Counted from the first letter of the stretch, positions 27,902-37,205 are shown. The stretch is DNA of 62,247 bases from Paracoccus sp. (in: a-proteobacteria) (GCF_030604785.1 NZ_JAUVVF010000014.1:1-62247); one strand, 5' to 3'. Program-made: numbers and translations. The notes: a model not told the origin generated them from the letters alone.

Positions 27902-28580
27902 CCTGCCGCGAGGTCGAGGCGAATTCGCGCCGCCACGACACGAACAGCACGACCGCCGTGCCCGCAATCAGGCCCCAGGGCCCGGCCAGCCAGGTCAGCG
28001 AGCCAAGCGCGAAATAGACGCTGCGAAGCCCGGCATTGAAGTTGCGCGCCGCTGTGATGTTCAGATCGGCGGCCTGCATCGCGCGGTCCAGCGCCACCGG
28101 ATCGTCGGGCCGGTTCGGCACCGAGGCCATCGTGACCGCGCAATAGCCGAACAGCCGGTGCGCCCAGACGAATTTCAGGAAGGCGTTCACCACGAAGAAC
28201 ATCGTGACCAGGAGGCGCATCTCGTAGCCCGTGCCCGCGACGGATTCGATCTCGAATTCGCGCACGATGCCGCGCAGCCTTTCGCCATTGCCGATCAGCG
28301 CCAGCAGGCCGCCGGTCGCGATCATGCAGGCGCTGGCGAAGAACGCGGTGCCCTCGCGCAGGCTGGCCAGGATGTTGCCGTCGAAGATGCGGTTGTCGCG
28401 CGACACGAATTGCCGCATCCACTCGCGCCGGAACCGCGTCATCAGGACCGAGACCGAGGGCCGGCCCGCAGGCGGGCTTTCGGTCAGCCAGCCGATGCCG
28501 ATCCATGCCGCGAAAAGCAGCGCCACCGCGACAAGGTCCGGCAGCGCCAGACGGCTATCCAGAAGAGACTGAAACATCAT
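27819..28580 (-). CDS. DUF599 membrane protein
   Basis: A 253-residue inner-membrane protein with about four helices, matching the DUF599 family in length and in the blocks DNRIFDGNILASLREGTAFF and NFNAGLRSVYFALGSLTWL. The family has no established function. The C-terminus is Pro/Arg-rich and shares 83 bases with the end of the convergent MFS gene. It is divergent from glcD, and the 108-base gap between them holds the probable glcD promoter. Confidence 0.88.
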   Translation of the reverse strand: MMFQSLLDSRLALPDLVAVALLFAAWIGIGWLTESPPAGRPSVSVLMTRFRREWMRQFVSRDNRIFDGNILASLREGTAFFASACMIATGGLLALIGNGERLRGIVREFEIESVAGTGYEMRLLVTMFFVVNAFLKFVWAHRLFGYCAVTMASVPNRPDDPVALDRAMQAADLNITAARNFNAGLRSVYFALGSLTWLAGPWGLIAGTAVVLFVSWRREFASTSRQVILRSLPAPELSVPVAGQVSGPRRPQP

Positions 28581-28609
28581 CTGTTCGTTCTATGCGGCAT
28601 GGCTGCCGC

Positions 28610-28638
28610 TTGAAAAGGGGGCGCGGCTGGCACTAACC
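28610..28638 (+). promoter_or_regulatory. Possible glcDEF promoter
   Basis: TTGAAA (28610-28615) and CTAACC (28633-28638) are spaced 17 bases apart, about 50 bases before glcD. The -35 is good, the -10 is poor, so activation by a regulator would be expected. No glcC-type regulator gene is adjacent. Confidence 0.35.
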
Positions 28639-28688
28639 TTGCGTAGGAGTGTCATGCCCGCCGGTGCGGCACCCCGCGAGGAGGAACC

Positions 28689-30149
28689 ATGATCCAGCTA
28701 CCCCAGCCAGATCCCGGCGTGCTGTCGCGCCGTGCGGCGATCGTCGCCGCGCTGAACGACGCGCTGCCCGGCGCGGTGATCGACGATCCCGCCGAGACGC
28801 GCGCCTATGAATGCGACGCGCTGACGGCCTATCGCTGCCCGCCCCTTGCCGTGGTGCTGCCCCGCTCGACCGAGGAGGTGTCGCGCCTGATGCGGCTGTG
28901 TCACGACCTGCGCGTGCCGGTCGTGCCGCGCGGCGCGGGAACCAGCCTCGCGGGCGGCTCGATGCCGACCGAGGATGCGGTGGTGATCGGCCTTGCCCGC
29001 ATGACCGAGGTGCTGGAAATCGCGCCCGAGGATCGCATGATCCGCGTTCAGGCCGGTCGCACCAATCTGGCCGTGTCGGGGGCGGTGGATCATCTGGGCT
29101 TCTTCTACGCGCCCGATCCCTCCAGCCAGCTGGCCTGTGCGATCGGCGGCAACATCGCCATGAATTCGGGCGGCGCGCATTGCCTGAAATACGGCGTGAC
29201 GACGAACAACCTTCTGGGCGTCACGCTGGTCCTGATGGACGGGTCGGTCGTGGAACTGGGCGGCCCGATGGGCGAGGCGCCGGGGCTGGACCTGCTGGGC
29301 GTCGTCTGCGGCTCGGAAGGCCAGCTTGGCATCGTGACCGAGGCGAGCCTGCGCATCCTGCCCAAGCCCGCAGGCGCGCGCCCGGTCCTTGTGGCTTTCG
29401 ACGCGACCGAAACGGCGGGGGCCTGCGTCGCCGCGATCATCCGCGCGGGCGTCCTGCCCGTCGCGATCGAGTTCATGGACCGCCCCTGCATCCTGGCGAC
29501 CGAGGCCCATTCCGGCGCGGGCTATCCCGATTGCGAGGCGCTGCTGATCGTCGAGGTCGAGGGCACGCCCACCGAGATCGACGAGCAACTCGCGTTGATC
29601 CGCGACATCGCCCTGCGCTTCGATCCGATCGAGTTCCGCGAAAGCCGCTCTGACGACGAGGCGCGGCGCATCTGGCTGGGCCGCAAATCCGCCTTTGGCG
29701 CGATGGGCAGCCTGGGCGACTATATCTGCCTGGACGGCACGATCCCGGTGAACGCGCTGCCGCAGGTTCTGGCGGGCATCACGGACCTCTCGCGCCGCTA
29801 CGGGCTCGCGGTGTCGAACGTGTTCCATGCGGGCGACGGCAACATGCACCCGCTGATCATCTTCGACGCCAACAAGCCCGGCGATCTGGACCGGGCCGAG
29901 GCGCTTGGCGCCGAAATCCTGCGCCTTTGCGTCGAGATGGGCGGCTGCCTGACCGGCGAACACGGTGTCGGCATCGAAAAGCGCGACCTGATGCATGTGC
30001 AATTCGCCGCCCCCGATCTCGAGGCGCAGATGCGCGTCAAGGATGCCTTCGACGCGCATTGGCTGCTGAACGCGGCCAAGGTCTTTCCGCTGGACGCTTC
30101 GGCCCCGCGCCGGGAACGCCGCCTGAACAGGCCCGCCGATGCGGCCTGA
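28689..30149 (+). CDS. glcD: Glycolate oxidase subunit GlcD, FAD-linked
   Basis: GlcD is the catalytic flavoprotein of the membrane-associated GlcDEF complex, which oxidises glycolate (or D-lactate) to glyoxylate. It is 486 residues long with an N-terminal PCMH-type FAD domain (PRGAGTSLAGGS near residue 80; GGNIAMNSGG near 155) and a C-terminal FAD-oxidase domain with the H-rich NVFHAGDGNMHPLI and the conserved GEHGVGIEKRDLM. GAGGAGGAA precedes the ATG. It overlaps glcE by 11 bases and starts the three-gene operon. Confidence 0.97.
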   Translation: MIQLPQPDPGVLSRRAAIVAALNDALPGAVIDDPAETRAYECDALTAYRCPPLAVVLPRSTEEVSRLMRLCHDLRVPVVPRGAGTSLAGGSMPTEDAVVIGLARMTEVLEIAPEDRMIRVQAGRTNLAVSGAVDHLGFFYAPDPSSQLACAIGGNIAMNSGGAHCLKYGVTTNNLLGVTLVLMDGSVVELGGPMGEAPGLDLLGVVCGSEGQLGIVTEASLRILPKPAGARPVLVAFDATETAGACVAAIIRAGVLPVAIEFMDRPCILATEAHSGAGYPDCEALLIVEVEGTPTEIDEQLALIRDIALRFDPIEFRESRSDDEARRIWLGRKSAFGAMGSLGDYICLDGTIPVNALPQVLAGITDLSRRYGLAVSNVFHAGDGNMHPLIIFDANKPGDLDRAEALGAEILRLCVEMGGCLTGEHGVGIEKRDLMHVQFAAPDLEAQMRVKDAFDAHWLLNAAKVFPLDASAPRRERRLNRPADAA

Positions 30150-31179
30150 GACCGAGGCCGATCTGGCCCAGATCATCCGCGAGGCGCGCGCGCCTTTGTC
30201 GATCACGGGCGGCGCGACCCGCCGCTGGCCGGGCGAGGGCGCGGCCGCGCCCCTCGACACGCGCGGGCTGACGGGTGTCACGCTCTACGAACCCGAGGCA
30301 CTGACCCTGACGGTCCGCGCCGGAACCCCGCTGGCCGTCGTCGAGGACACGCTGCGGGCCGAGGGGCAGATGCTGGGCTTCGAACCCGCAGGCGCGCCCG
30401 GCTCGACCATCGGCGGGGTGGCCGCGACCAATGCCGCCGGACCCCGCCGCCTGCAATTGGGCGCGGCGCGCGACGCGCTTCTGGGCATCCGCATGATCGA
30501 CGGAGAGGGCAATATCATCCGCAATGGCGGGCGGGTGATGAAGAACGTCACCGGCTACGATCTGGTCAAGCTGATGGCGGGTAGCCGGGGCCGGCTGGGC
30601 GTTCTGACTGAACTGACCTTCCGCACCGCGCCGATCCCGCCGGTCAGCGTCACGCTGAGCCTGCCCGATCTGGATGCCGCCGCCGCCATCCCGGCCCTGA
30701 CCCTTGCGCTTGGCGGCGCGTGGGACGTGTCGGGCGCGGCCTGGCTGCCTGCACGCGGCGCGCTGCTGCGGCTGGAAGGGCTGGCGGGGTCGGTCGCCGA
30801 ACGCGCGGCCTCGCTGAGTGCCCGCCTCGCCGCCCTCGGTCGGGTCGAGCAGGCCGAGGACGATCCCTGGCCGCTTCTTCATGCCGTCGCCTGTGATCCT
30901 GCCCTTGAGACCTGGCGCATCCTCTGCCGCCCGTCCCAGGCGCCCGCCATTCTGGCAAGCCTGCCGCAACCCCTGGCGCTGGATTGGGGCGGCGCGCTGA
31001 TCCATGTCGCGCTGCCTGTGGGCAGCGCCCCCGACCTGCCGCCCTTTGACGGCCATGCGCGCCGCGTAACGGGGGCCGCGCCGGGGCTGATCCCGGCCAC
31101 CGATCCGGTGACGCAGCGGCTGAACACCGACCTTCGCGCGCGTTTCGACCCTCGCGGCATCTTCGAGGGATGTGACTGA
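30139..31179 (+). CDS. glcE: Glycolate oxidase FAD-binding subunit GlcE
   Basis: A 346-residue second flavin-binding-fold subunit of glycolate oxidase. It is a shorter GlcD relative with the FAD pocket motifs SITGGATRRWPGEG and GAPGSTIGGVAATNAAGPRR and lacks the full catalytic C-terminal half, as is normal for GlcE. It starts inside the end of glcD and its stop shares one base with the glcF start (TGATG), so the three proteins are made together. Confidence 0.95.
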   Translation: MRPETEADLAQIIREARAPLSITGGATRRWPGEGAAAPLDTRGLTGVTLYEPEALTLTVRAGTPLAVVEDTLRAEGQMLGFEPAGAPGSTIGGVAATNAAGPRRLQLGAARDALLGIRMIDGEGNIIRNGGRVMKNVTGYDLVKLMAGSRGRLGVLTELTFRTAPIPPVSVTLSLPDLDAAAAIPALTLALGGAWDVSGAAWLPARGALLRLEGLAGSVAERAASLSARLAALGRVEQAEDDPWPLLHAVACDPALETWRILCRPSQAPAILASLPQPLALDWGGALIHVALPVGSAPDLPPFDGHARRVTGAAPGLIPATDPVTQRLNTDLRARFDPRGIFEGCD

Positions 31180-32477
31180 TGCAGACCCATTTCACGCCCG
31201 AGCAACTGGCCGACCCGCTGGTCGCGCGCTCGAACAAGATCCTGCGGACCTGCGTTCATTGCGGCTTCTGCACGGCGACCTGCCCGACCTATCAGGTTCT
31301 GGGCGACGAGCTGGACAGCCCGCGCGGGCGGATCTACCTGATCAAGGACATGCTGGAATCGGGCCGGCCGGCCGATGAACGCACGGTCAAGCATATCGAC
31401 CGCTGCCTCGGCTGCCTCAGCTGCATGACGACCTGCCCCTCGGGCGTGCACTACGCGCATCTTCTGGAACATGCGCGAGAGCATATCGAGGCCACCTATC
31501 GCCGCCCCTGGCGCGAACGCGCGCTGCGCCGGGTGCTGAAGCTGGTCCTGCCCCATCCGGGCCGCTTCCGGCTGGCGCTGCTGGGGGCGCGGATCGCGCG
31601 GCCCTTCGCGCGGCTGATGCCCGACCGCCGCCTGCGCGCCATGATCGCGATGGCGCCGAAGGAAATCCCCCCGGTCAGCCGCAACGATGACGGCCAGACC
31701 TTTCCCGCGATCGGTCCGCGCCGGGCGCGCGTGGTGCTGATGATCGGCTGCGCGCAGAGGGCGCTGAACACGGACATCAACGATGCGACGATCCGTCTGC
31801 TGCGCCGGGCGGGCTGCGATGTGGTGATCCCGCAATCCTTCGGCTGCTGCGGCGCGCTGACCCTGCACATGGGCGACGAGGCCGACGGCAAGGCCCGCGC
31901 CCGCGACAGCATCAACCGCCTTCTGGCGGCCGAGGCCGAGGGCACGCTCGATGCCGTGATCATCAACACTTCGGGCTGCGGCACCACGCTCAAGGATTAC
32001 GGCCATCTGTTTGCAGGCGACCCGCTGGAGGCCGAGGCCCGCCGCGTCGCCGCGCTCGCGCGCGACGTGACCGAGTTTCTGGACGGGCTGGGCCTGCCCG
32101 AGATCCGCGCGACCGAGGGGCAGGGGCTGCGCGTGGCCTATCACTCGGCCTGTTCCCTCCAGCACGGCCAAAGGATCCGCAGCGCGCCCAAGGATCTGCT
32201 GACCAAGGCAGGCTTCCAGGTGGCCGAGCCTGCGAACGCGCATCTCTGCTGCGGATCGGCGGGGACCTACAACATCCTGCAACCCGACCTGTCGCAGGAG
32301 CTGAAGGCGCGCAAGATCGCCTCGCTTCAGGCGGTCGCGCCGCAGGTGATCGCGGCGGGCAATATCGGCTGCATGATGCAGATCGGCAGCGGCACGGACC
32401 TGCCCGTCGTCCATACGGTCGAGCTGCTGGACTGGGCGACGGGCGGCCCGCGCCCGCGCGCGCTGGAGCCCGCCTGA
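31179..32477 (+). CDS. glcF: Glycolate oxidase iron-sulfur subunit GlcF
   Basis: A 432-residue electron-transfer subunit. Two ferredoxin-type clusters are visible, CVHCGFCTATCP near residue 24 and CLGCLSCMTTCP near 75, plus two CCG domains (SFGCCGAL and HLCCGSAGTY) that are typical of the GlcF/heterodisulfide-reductase-like family. It passes electrons from GlcD/GlcE to the respiratory chain. It is the last gene of glcDEF; no malate synthase or glyoxylate gene follows in the window. Confidence 0.97.
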   Translation: MQTHFTPEQLADPLVARSNKILRTCVHCGFCTATCPTYQVLGDELDSPRGRIYLIKDMLESGRPADERTVKHIDRCLGCLSCMTTCPSGVHYAHLLEHAREHIEATYRRPWRERALRRVLKLVLPHPGRFRLALLGARIARPFARLMPDRRLRAMIAMAPKEIPPVSRNDDGQTFPAIGPRRARVVLMIGCAQRALNTDINDATIRLLRRAGCDVVIPQSFGCCGALTLHMGDEADGKARARDSINRLLAAEAEGTLDAVIINTSGCGTTLKDYGHLFAGDPLEAEARRVAALARDVTEFLDGLGLPEIRATEGQGLRVAYHSACSLQHGQRIRSAPKDLLTKAGFQVAEPANAHLCCGSAGTYNILQPDLSQELKARKIASLQAVAPQVIAAGNIGCMMQIGSGTDLPVVHTVELLDWATGGPRPRALEPA

Positions 32478-32602
32478 AGGGTCTTGAAGCCGACTTTTTC
32501 GCGCCTAGATCAGGGATGGCGGTGGCCATGACGGCACCGCCCCTGCGCCCGCCCGGTTGATCGGGGGGCACCCTATCGCATCGCTTGAAGAAGGATGAGA
32601 CC

Positions 32603-33055
32603 ATGCGCAATCTGGACCTGACCCCGCTTTACCGTGCCTCGGTCGGTTTCGACCGGCTGGCCGACCTGATGGACCGCGCCCTGACCGCCGATGTCGCGGC
32701 GCCCACCTATCCCCCCTACAATATCGAGAAGACCGGCGAGAACAGCTATCGCATCTCGATCGCCGTCGCGGGCTTTTCCGCCGACGATCTGAATGTCGAG
32801 ATGCGCGACGGCGCGGTCATCGTCTCGGCCCGCAAGGCCGACGAGGATGAGCGCCGTACCTATCTGCATCGCGGTATCGCCACCCGCGCCTTCGAGCGCC
32901 GCTTCACGCTTGCCGATCACGTGCGCGTCGAGGGCGCCAGCCATGTCGACGGCATGCTGCATGTCGATCTGCTGCGCGAAGTGCCCGAGGCTCTGAAGCC
33001 CCGCCGGATCGAGATCGCCAAGGATGTCCGGGCCGTGACGCGGCTGGACGCCTGA
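32603..33055 (+). CDS. Small heat-shock protein, Hsp20/IbpA family
   Basis: A 150-residue holdase chaperone with a central alpha-crystallin domain: PPYNIEKTGENSYRISIAVA begins it and the C-terminal half contains AFERRFTLADHVRVEGASH. The N-terminus LTPLYRASVGFDRLADLMD matches the IbpA type. I chose ATG 32603 with GAAGGA upstream over the in-frame ATG at 32585. The C-terminal I-x-I motif is not obvious. No HrcA CIRCE or ROSE-type element can be named in the short upstream region. Two tandem hairpins follow. Confidence 0.92.
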   Translation: MRNLDLTPLYRASVGFDRLADLMDRALTADVAAPTYPPYNIEKTGENSYRISIAVAGFSADDLNVEMRDGAVIVSARKADEDERRTYLHRGIATRAFERRFTLADHVRVEGASHVDGMLHVDLLREVPEALKPRRIEIAKDVRAVTRLDA

Positions 33056-33086
33056 GCTTGCAGGCCGTGCCTGCCGATGGCGGGCA

Positions 33087-33150
33087 GGGGGGCGCTGCCC
33101 CCCATCCGGCCTTGCCGGATTCCCCCCGGGATATTTGAACCAAGGCAAAG
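33087..33150. repeat. Tandem-hairpin 3' element with CCCGGGATATTTGAACCAAG core
   Basis: Two perfect 7-bp hairpins stand back to back (33087-33093 with 33097-33103; 33104-33110 with 33114-33120), followed by CCCCCCGGGATATTTGAACC and a purine-rich AAGGCAAAGGAGG. Sequences of this form recur at gene ends in Rhodobacterales genomes, so I take it for a dispersed REP-like unit that also serves as the hsp20 terminator. Only one copy is in this window. Confidence 0.55.
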
Positions 33151-33164
33151 GAGGGGCGGCGGAG

Positions 33165-33215
33165 GGGCCTAGGCCCCGACCGCCTTCGCGGCCCCTCGAT
33201 GGGGCCGCGAAGGCG
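33165..33215. terminator. Palindrome plus 15-bp hairpin after cysW
   Basis: GGGGCCTAGGCCCC (33165-33178) is a perfect palindrome. Next to it a perfect 15-bp stem (33181-33195 with 33201-33215) has a 5-base loop. It is 15 bases past the cysW stop on the minus strand and is the probable end of the sulfate operon, although no T-run follows. Confidence 0.6.
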
Positions 33216-33230
33216 TGCCCCCTCTGCGCG

Positions 33231-34043
33231 TCAGGTGCGGCGGGCCTCCAGCAGCGTCTTGACCACCAGCGCGACCAGCGCGATCAGCGTCAGGACCGAG
33301 GCCGCGGCGAAGGCGCCGACCGCGTTCAGGTCGTTGAACAGCAATTCGACATGCAAAGGCAGCGTGTTGGTCTGGCCGCGTATATTGCCCGACACGACCG
33401 AGACGCCGCCGAATTCGCCCACCGCGCGCGCGGTGCAGAGGACCGCGCCGTAAAGCAGCGCCCATTTGATGTTGGGCAGCGTCACCCGGCGGAAGACCTG
33501 CCAGCCCGAGGCGCCGAGCGTCACCGCTGCCTGCTCCTGTTCGCTGCCCTGCGCCTGCATCAGGGGCAGCACCTCGCGCGCGACGAAGGGGGCGGTCACG
33601 AACATCGTCACCAGGATGATCCCCGGCAGCGCAAACATGACTTGGAGGTCGTTGGCCTGCAGCCACGAGCCCAGCAGCCCCTGCCGGCCATAGAGCAGCA
33701 GGTAGCAGATCCCCGCGATGATGGGCGAGATCGAGAAGGGGATCTCGATCATGGTCACCAGGATGCCGCGTCCGGGGAAGCGGTGCTTGGCCACGGCCCA
33801 GGCGGCCGCGATTCCGAAGGCCACGTTCAGCGGCACCACGACCAGCGCCACGATGCTGGTCAGCCAGATCGCGTGCAGCGTCATCGGGTTCAGGATGTTG
33901 GACGCATAGACCTGCCACCCCTGCGAAAAGGCGCGGGCGAAGATATAGGCCAGCGGCGCCGCGACGAAGAGGATCGTCAGGAGCGCGGCGATGGCGACCA
34001 GCGCCTTGGCGCCGGGGCTGGCGGGGCGGGTGGCGGCGCTCAT
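33231..34043 (-). CDS. cysW: Sulfate ABC transporter permease CysW
   Basis: A 270-residue inner-membrane permease with about six helices and the binding-protein-dependent transport motif (EAA loop) around EQAAVTLGASGWQVFRRVTL. The segment VGEFGGVSVVSGNIRGQTNT is characteristic of CysW. With CysT it forms the channel of the sulfate/thiosulfate importer. It is the last gene of cysA-sbp-cysT-cysW; its start overlaps the cysT stop by 4 bases. Confidence 0.96.
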   Translation of the reverse strand: MSAATRPASPGAKALVAIAALLTILFVAAPLAYIFARAFSQGWQVYASNILNPMTLHAIWLTSIVALVVVPLNVAFGIAAAWAVAKHRFPGRGILVTMIEIPFSISPIIAGICYLLLYGRQGLLGSWLQANDLQVMFALPGIILVTMFVTAPFVAREVLPLMQAQGSEQEQAAVTLGASGWQVFRRVTLPNIKWALLYGAVLCTARAVGEFGGVSVVSGNIRGQTNTLPLHVELLFNDLNAVGAFAAASVLTLIALVALVVKTLLEARRT

Positions 34044-34888
34044 CTCAGGGCCTCGCGGTGACGGGCCGCCCAGTTCTGCAGCAGGTTCGATGCGACCAGA
34101 AGGACCAGCGCGAAGCCCAGAAGCACCAGCGCGATCGCGGCGGCCCCGTTATAGTCGAATTCCTCCAGCCGGATATAGGCCAGCAGGGCCGCGATCTCGG
34201 TCTGGAAGGGCAGGTTGCCCGCGATGAAGACGATGGCGCCGAATTCGCCGAGCGACCGCGCGAAGGCCGTCGTGCAGCCCGCCAGCCAGGCCGGCAGGAT
34301 CGCGGGAAAGACGACCTTTGCGAAGATCTGCCAGGGCCGCGCGCCGAGCGTTTCGGCCGCGGCTTCCAGCGACCGGTCCAGATCCTCCAGCACCGGCTGC
34401 ACCGTTCGGACCACGAAGGGGACCGAGGTGAAGGCCATGGCCAGCGCGATGCCCCAGATCGTGTAGACGACCGGGATGCCGGCCGGGTGCAGGACCGCGC
34501 CGAACCAGCCATTCGCGGAGAAGAGCGCCGTCAGCGACAGGCCCGCCACCGCCGTCGGCAGCGCGAAGGGCACGTCCATCAGCGCGTCCAGCAGCCGCTT
34601 GCCCGGAAAGTCGTAGCGGGTCAGCACCCAGGCCATCAGAAGGCCGTAGACCGCGTTGAAGATCGTGGCGATGGCCGCCGCGATCAGCGTGATGCGGAAG
34701 GCCGCCACCGCCCGGTCGCTGCTGACGATGGCCCAGAAACGGGCGGGGCCGATCTCGGCCCCTTTCAGGATCAGGGCGGCGATCGGGATCAGCACGATCA
34801 GCACCAGATAGAGCAGCGTCGTGCCGAGGCTCAGCGTGAAGCCCGGCAGGACGCGTCTGGCGCGGATGGGGGCGGCCGCCGTGATCAT
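34040..34888 (-). CDS. cysT: Sulfate ABC transporter permease CysT
   Basis: A 282-residue permease with about six helices, beginning GFTLSLGTTLLYLVLIVLIP as CysT/CysU proteins do. The EAA loop is SLEAAAETLGARPWQIFAKV, and the family block ARSLGEFGAIVFIAGNLP is present. It partners CysW. The start overlaps the stop of the binding-protein gene (ATGA at 34885-34888) and its end overlaps the cysW start, so stoichiometric coupled translation is likely. Confidence 0.96.
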   Translation of the reverse strand: MITAAAPIRARRVLPGFTLSLGTTLLYLVLIVLIPIAALILKGAEIGPARFWAIVSSDRAVAAFRITLIAAAIATIFNAVYGLLMAWVLTRYDFPGKRLLDALMDVPFALPTAVAGLSLTALFSANGWFGAVLHPAGIPVVYTIWGIALAMAFTSVPFVVRTVQPVLEDLDRSLEAAAETLGARPWQIFAKVVFPAILPAWLAGCTTAFARSLGEFGAIVFIAGNLPFQTEIAALLAYIRLEEFDYNGAAAIALVLLGFALVLLVASNLLQNWAARHREALR

Positions 34889-35877
34889 TGGTTGACGAAG
34901 ACCTGATCCAGGATGCCGCCATCGGCCAGATGTTCGGCGCGCACCGCGTCCCAGCCGCCGAAGATCTCGTCGACCGTGACCAGTTCGACCTGGGGCACGG
35001 TTTCCGCGAATTCGGCGGCCACGGTCTCGTCGGTCAGGCGATAGTCGAAATCGCCCAGGATGCGCTGCGCGTCAGCCGAATAGAGCCATTCCAGATAGGC
35101 CGTCGCGACCTCGGTCGAGCCGTTGCGTTCGGCGTTCTCAGCGACCACCGCGACCGGGAAGGCCGCGAAGAGGCTCATCGAGGGCGTCACGCGCTCGAAG
35201 CCCTGGGCCGCGTATTCCTCGGCGATCTGGGCGGTCTCGGCCTCGAAGGTCACCAGCACGTCACCGATGCCGCGTTCGGCAAAGGTCTGGGTCGCGGCGC
35301 GCCCGCCCGTGTCGAAGACCGGCACGCCAGCAAAGATCTGGCGCACGAATTCCTGCGTCGCCTCGTGATCGCCGCCATTCTGCGCCAGCCCGTAGGCATA
35401 GGCCGCCAGATAGGTGTACCGCGCATTGCCGCTGGTCTTGGGGTTCGGAAAGACCGGGGCCACGTCTTCGCGGGCCAAGTCGTCCCAATCCTCGATCCCC
35501 TTGGGGTTACCCTGCCGAACGAGGAAGGCAGGCAGCGAATAATAGGGCGAGGCGCCGTTCGGCAGCGCGTCGCGCCATTCCACGGGCAATAGGCCGCCTT
35601 CGGCCAGAACGTCGATATCGGTTTCCTGGTTGAAGGTTACGACATCGGCGGCCAGACCCTCCAGAATGGCACGGGCCTGACGGGACGAGCCGCCATGACT
35701 CTGGTCGATGGTGACGGTGCGGCCGGTTTCCGCCTGCCAATGTTCGGCAAAGGCGGGGTTCAGCGCCTCGAACAATTCGCGGGCGATGTCATAGCTGACA
35801 TTCAGCAGGCGGTCCTGCGCTGCGGCGGGGGCGGCAAGGGTCAGGGCCAGCGCGGTGGCCAGAAGCGGCGTCTTCAT
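34885..35877 (-). CDS. Sulfate ABC transporter substrate-binding protein
   Basis: A 330-residue periplasmic binding protein of the Sbp/CysP type with a signal peptide (residues 1-20, cleavage after AAPAAA). The family blocks NVSYDIARELFEALNPAF, DQSHGGSSRQARAI and NPKTSGNARYTYLAAYAYG, the last two lining the sulfate pocket, are intact. It binds sulfate or thiosulfate and feeds CysTW. It is second in the operon, with 4-base overlaps at both ends. Whether it prefers sulfate (Sbp) or thiosulfate (CysP) cannot be told. Confidence 0.95.
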   Translation of the reverse strand: MKTPLLATALALTLAAPAAAQDRLLNVSYDIARELFEALNPAFAEHWQAETGRTVTIDQSHGGSSRQARAILEGLAADVVTFNQETDIDVLAEGGLLPVEWRDALPNGASPYYSLPAFLVRQGNPKGIEDWDDLAREDVAPVFPNPKTSGNARYTYLAAYAYGLAQNGGDHEATQEFVRQIFAGVPVFDTGGRAATQTFAERGIGDVLVTFEAETAQIAEEYAAQGFERVTPSMSLFAAFPVAVVAENAERNGSTEVATAYLEWLYSADAQRILGDFDYRLTDETVAAEFAETVPQVELVTVDEIFGGWDAVRAEHLADGGILDQVFVNQ

Positions 35878-36971
35878 CGGGCGATCTCTTTCTTGCGGTT
35901 TTCGGATTGGGGCGCGGGCGCGGCCTCGCGGCGGCTGGCGGGGAAAAGGGCAGCGGCCTCGATCCGCAGCGTCACCGCATCCCCTTGGTGCAGGGGTGCG
36001 GTGCCGCGGCGGGGCATCACGGCCTCGGCCTCGGGCAGGTCGGGATGGGTCAGGGCGACGCGCAGCTCGGCCCCGGTCGAGACGACCTGCGCCACCCGCC
36101 AGGGGCTTACCGCATCGGGCATGACGCGAATATCGGCGGGGCGGGCGAACAGCGTGGCCGACCCGTCAGGTAGGGCGCGGCGGGGCAGCGCGGTCAGGTC
36201 AAGACCCGCCCCAAGTGCGCGGCCCTGCGCCAGCGTCACCGGCAGCTCCACCGTCGCCCCCATGAATCGGGCGACGAAGGGGGTGGCGGGGTGGTCGTGG
36301 ATCTCGTCGGCATGGCCGATCTGGGCGATGCGGCCCTCGCCCATCACTACGACGCGGTCGGCCAGTTCGAAGGCCTCTTCCTGATCGTGCGTGACGAAGA
36401 TCGTGGTCGATCCGGTCGCCTCGTGGACGCCGCGCAGCCAGCGGCGCAGGTCGCGCCGGATCGCCGCGTCCAGCGCGCCGAAGGGTTCGTCCAGCAGAAG
36501 CAGGCGCGGCTGGATCGCCAGCGCCCGGCCAAGCGCGACGCGCTGGCGCTGGCCGCCCGACAATTGCGCCGGATAGCGGTCGGCCAGATGGGCGATCTGT
36601 AGGAAGCCCAGCAATTCGTTGACCTTGGCCGCGATGACGGCCTTGCCGGGGCGTTCGGCGCGCGGGCGCACGTTCAGGCCGAAGGCCAGATTGTCGCGCA
36701 CGCTCATATGCGGAAACAGCGCGTAATGCTGAAAGACAAAGCCCACGCGCCGGTCGCGCGCGGCCAGTTGCAGCCAGTCCGACCGGTTCACGGTCAGGCT
36801 GCCCGCATCGGGCCATTCCAGCCCCGCGATGATCTTCAGAAGCGTGGTCTTGCCCGAGCCCGAAGGTCCTAGCAGCGCGACCAGTTCGCCCGGCGCGATG
36901 TCAAGATCGATGCCGCGCAGGACCTCGGTCTTCTGGAACCGCTTGGTCATCGCGCTGATGGTGATGGACAT
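35874..36971 (-). CDS. cysA: Sulfate ABC transporter ATP-binding protein CysA
   Basis: A 365-residue ATPase with Walker A GPSGSGKTT, signature LSGGQRQR and Walker B LLLLDEPFGALD, followed by a C-terminal regulatory TOBE-like domain. ATG 36971 was chosen because the ABC fold begins directly (MSITISAMTKRFQKTEVLRG). In this operon cysA is the first gene, before the binding protein and permeases, whereas many bacteria place it last. A weak TTGTCC/TAGCTG pair upstream could be its promoter. Confidence 0.96.
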   Translation of the reverse strand: MSITISAMTKRFQKTEVLRGIDLDIAPGELVALLGPSGSGKTTLLKIIAGLEWPDAGSLTVNRSDWLQLAARDRRVGFVFQHYALFPHMSVRDNLAFGLNVRPRAERPGKAVIAAKVNELLGFLQIAHLADRYPAQLSGGQRQRVALGRALAIQPRLLLLDEPFGALDAAIRRDLRRWLRGVHEATGSTTIFVTHDQEEAFELADRVVVMGEGRIAQIGHADEIHDHPATPFVARFMGATVELPVTLAQGRALGAGLDLTALPRRALPDGSATLFARPADIRVMPDAVSPWRVAQVVSTGAELRVALTHPDLPEAEAVMPRRGTAPLHQGDAVTLRIEAAALFPASRREAAPAPQSENRKKEIAR

Positions 36972-37174
36972 GGCGCCTCTCCGATGCTGTCCGTTTGCAG
37001 CTAGAGCGGCCTCCGGCCCCGGACAAGTGCGCCGCCTTCGCGCGCGCAAGAGGGCGGGCGAACATCCGACCAACCCTTGGCGCGCGCGCCCGGCCAATGT
37101 TGCGCGATGGTGGCGAAGCGCGGAACATGGTTCCTGATCGGCGCCGAGTGGTGGACCGGCTTCCTTATTTTCGC

Positions 37175-37205
37175 GGACGACCGTCCCGAGAGGGGACGAT
37201 CGTCC
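37175..37205 (-). terminator. 13-bp hairpin downstream of the DUF3047 gene
   Basis: Arms 37175-37187 and 37193-37205 pair over 13 positions with one G-U wobble on the minus-strand RNA. The right arm is part of the perfect 14-bp palindrome GGGACGATCGTCCC (37193-37206). It lies 6 bases past the DUF3047 stop. The rest of the 240-base gap before cysA (36972-37211) shows no gene. Confidence 0.6.
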
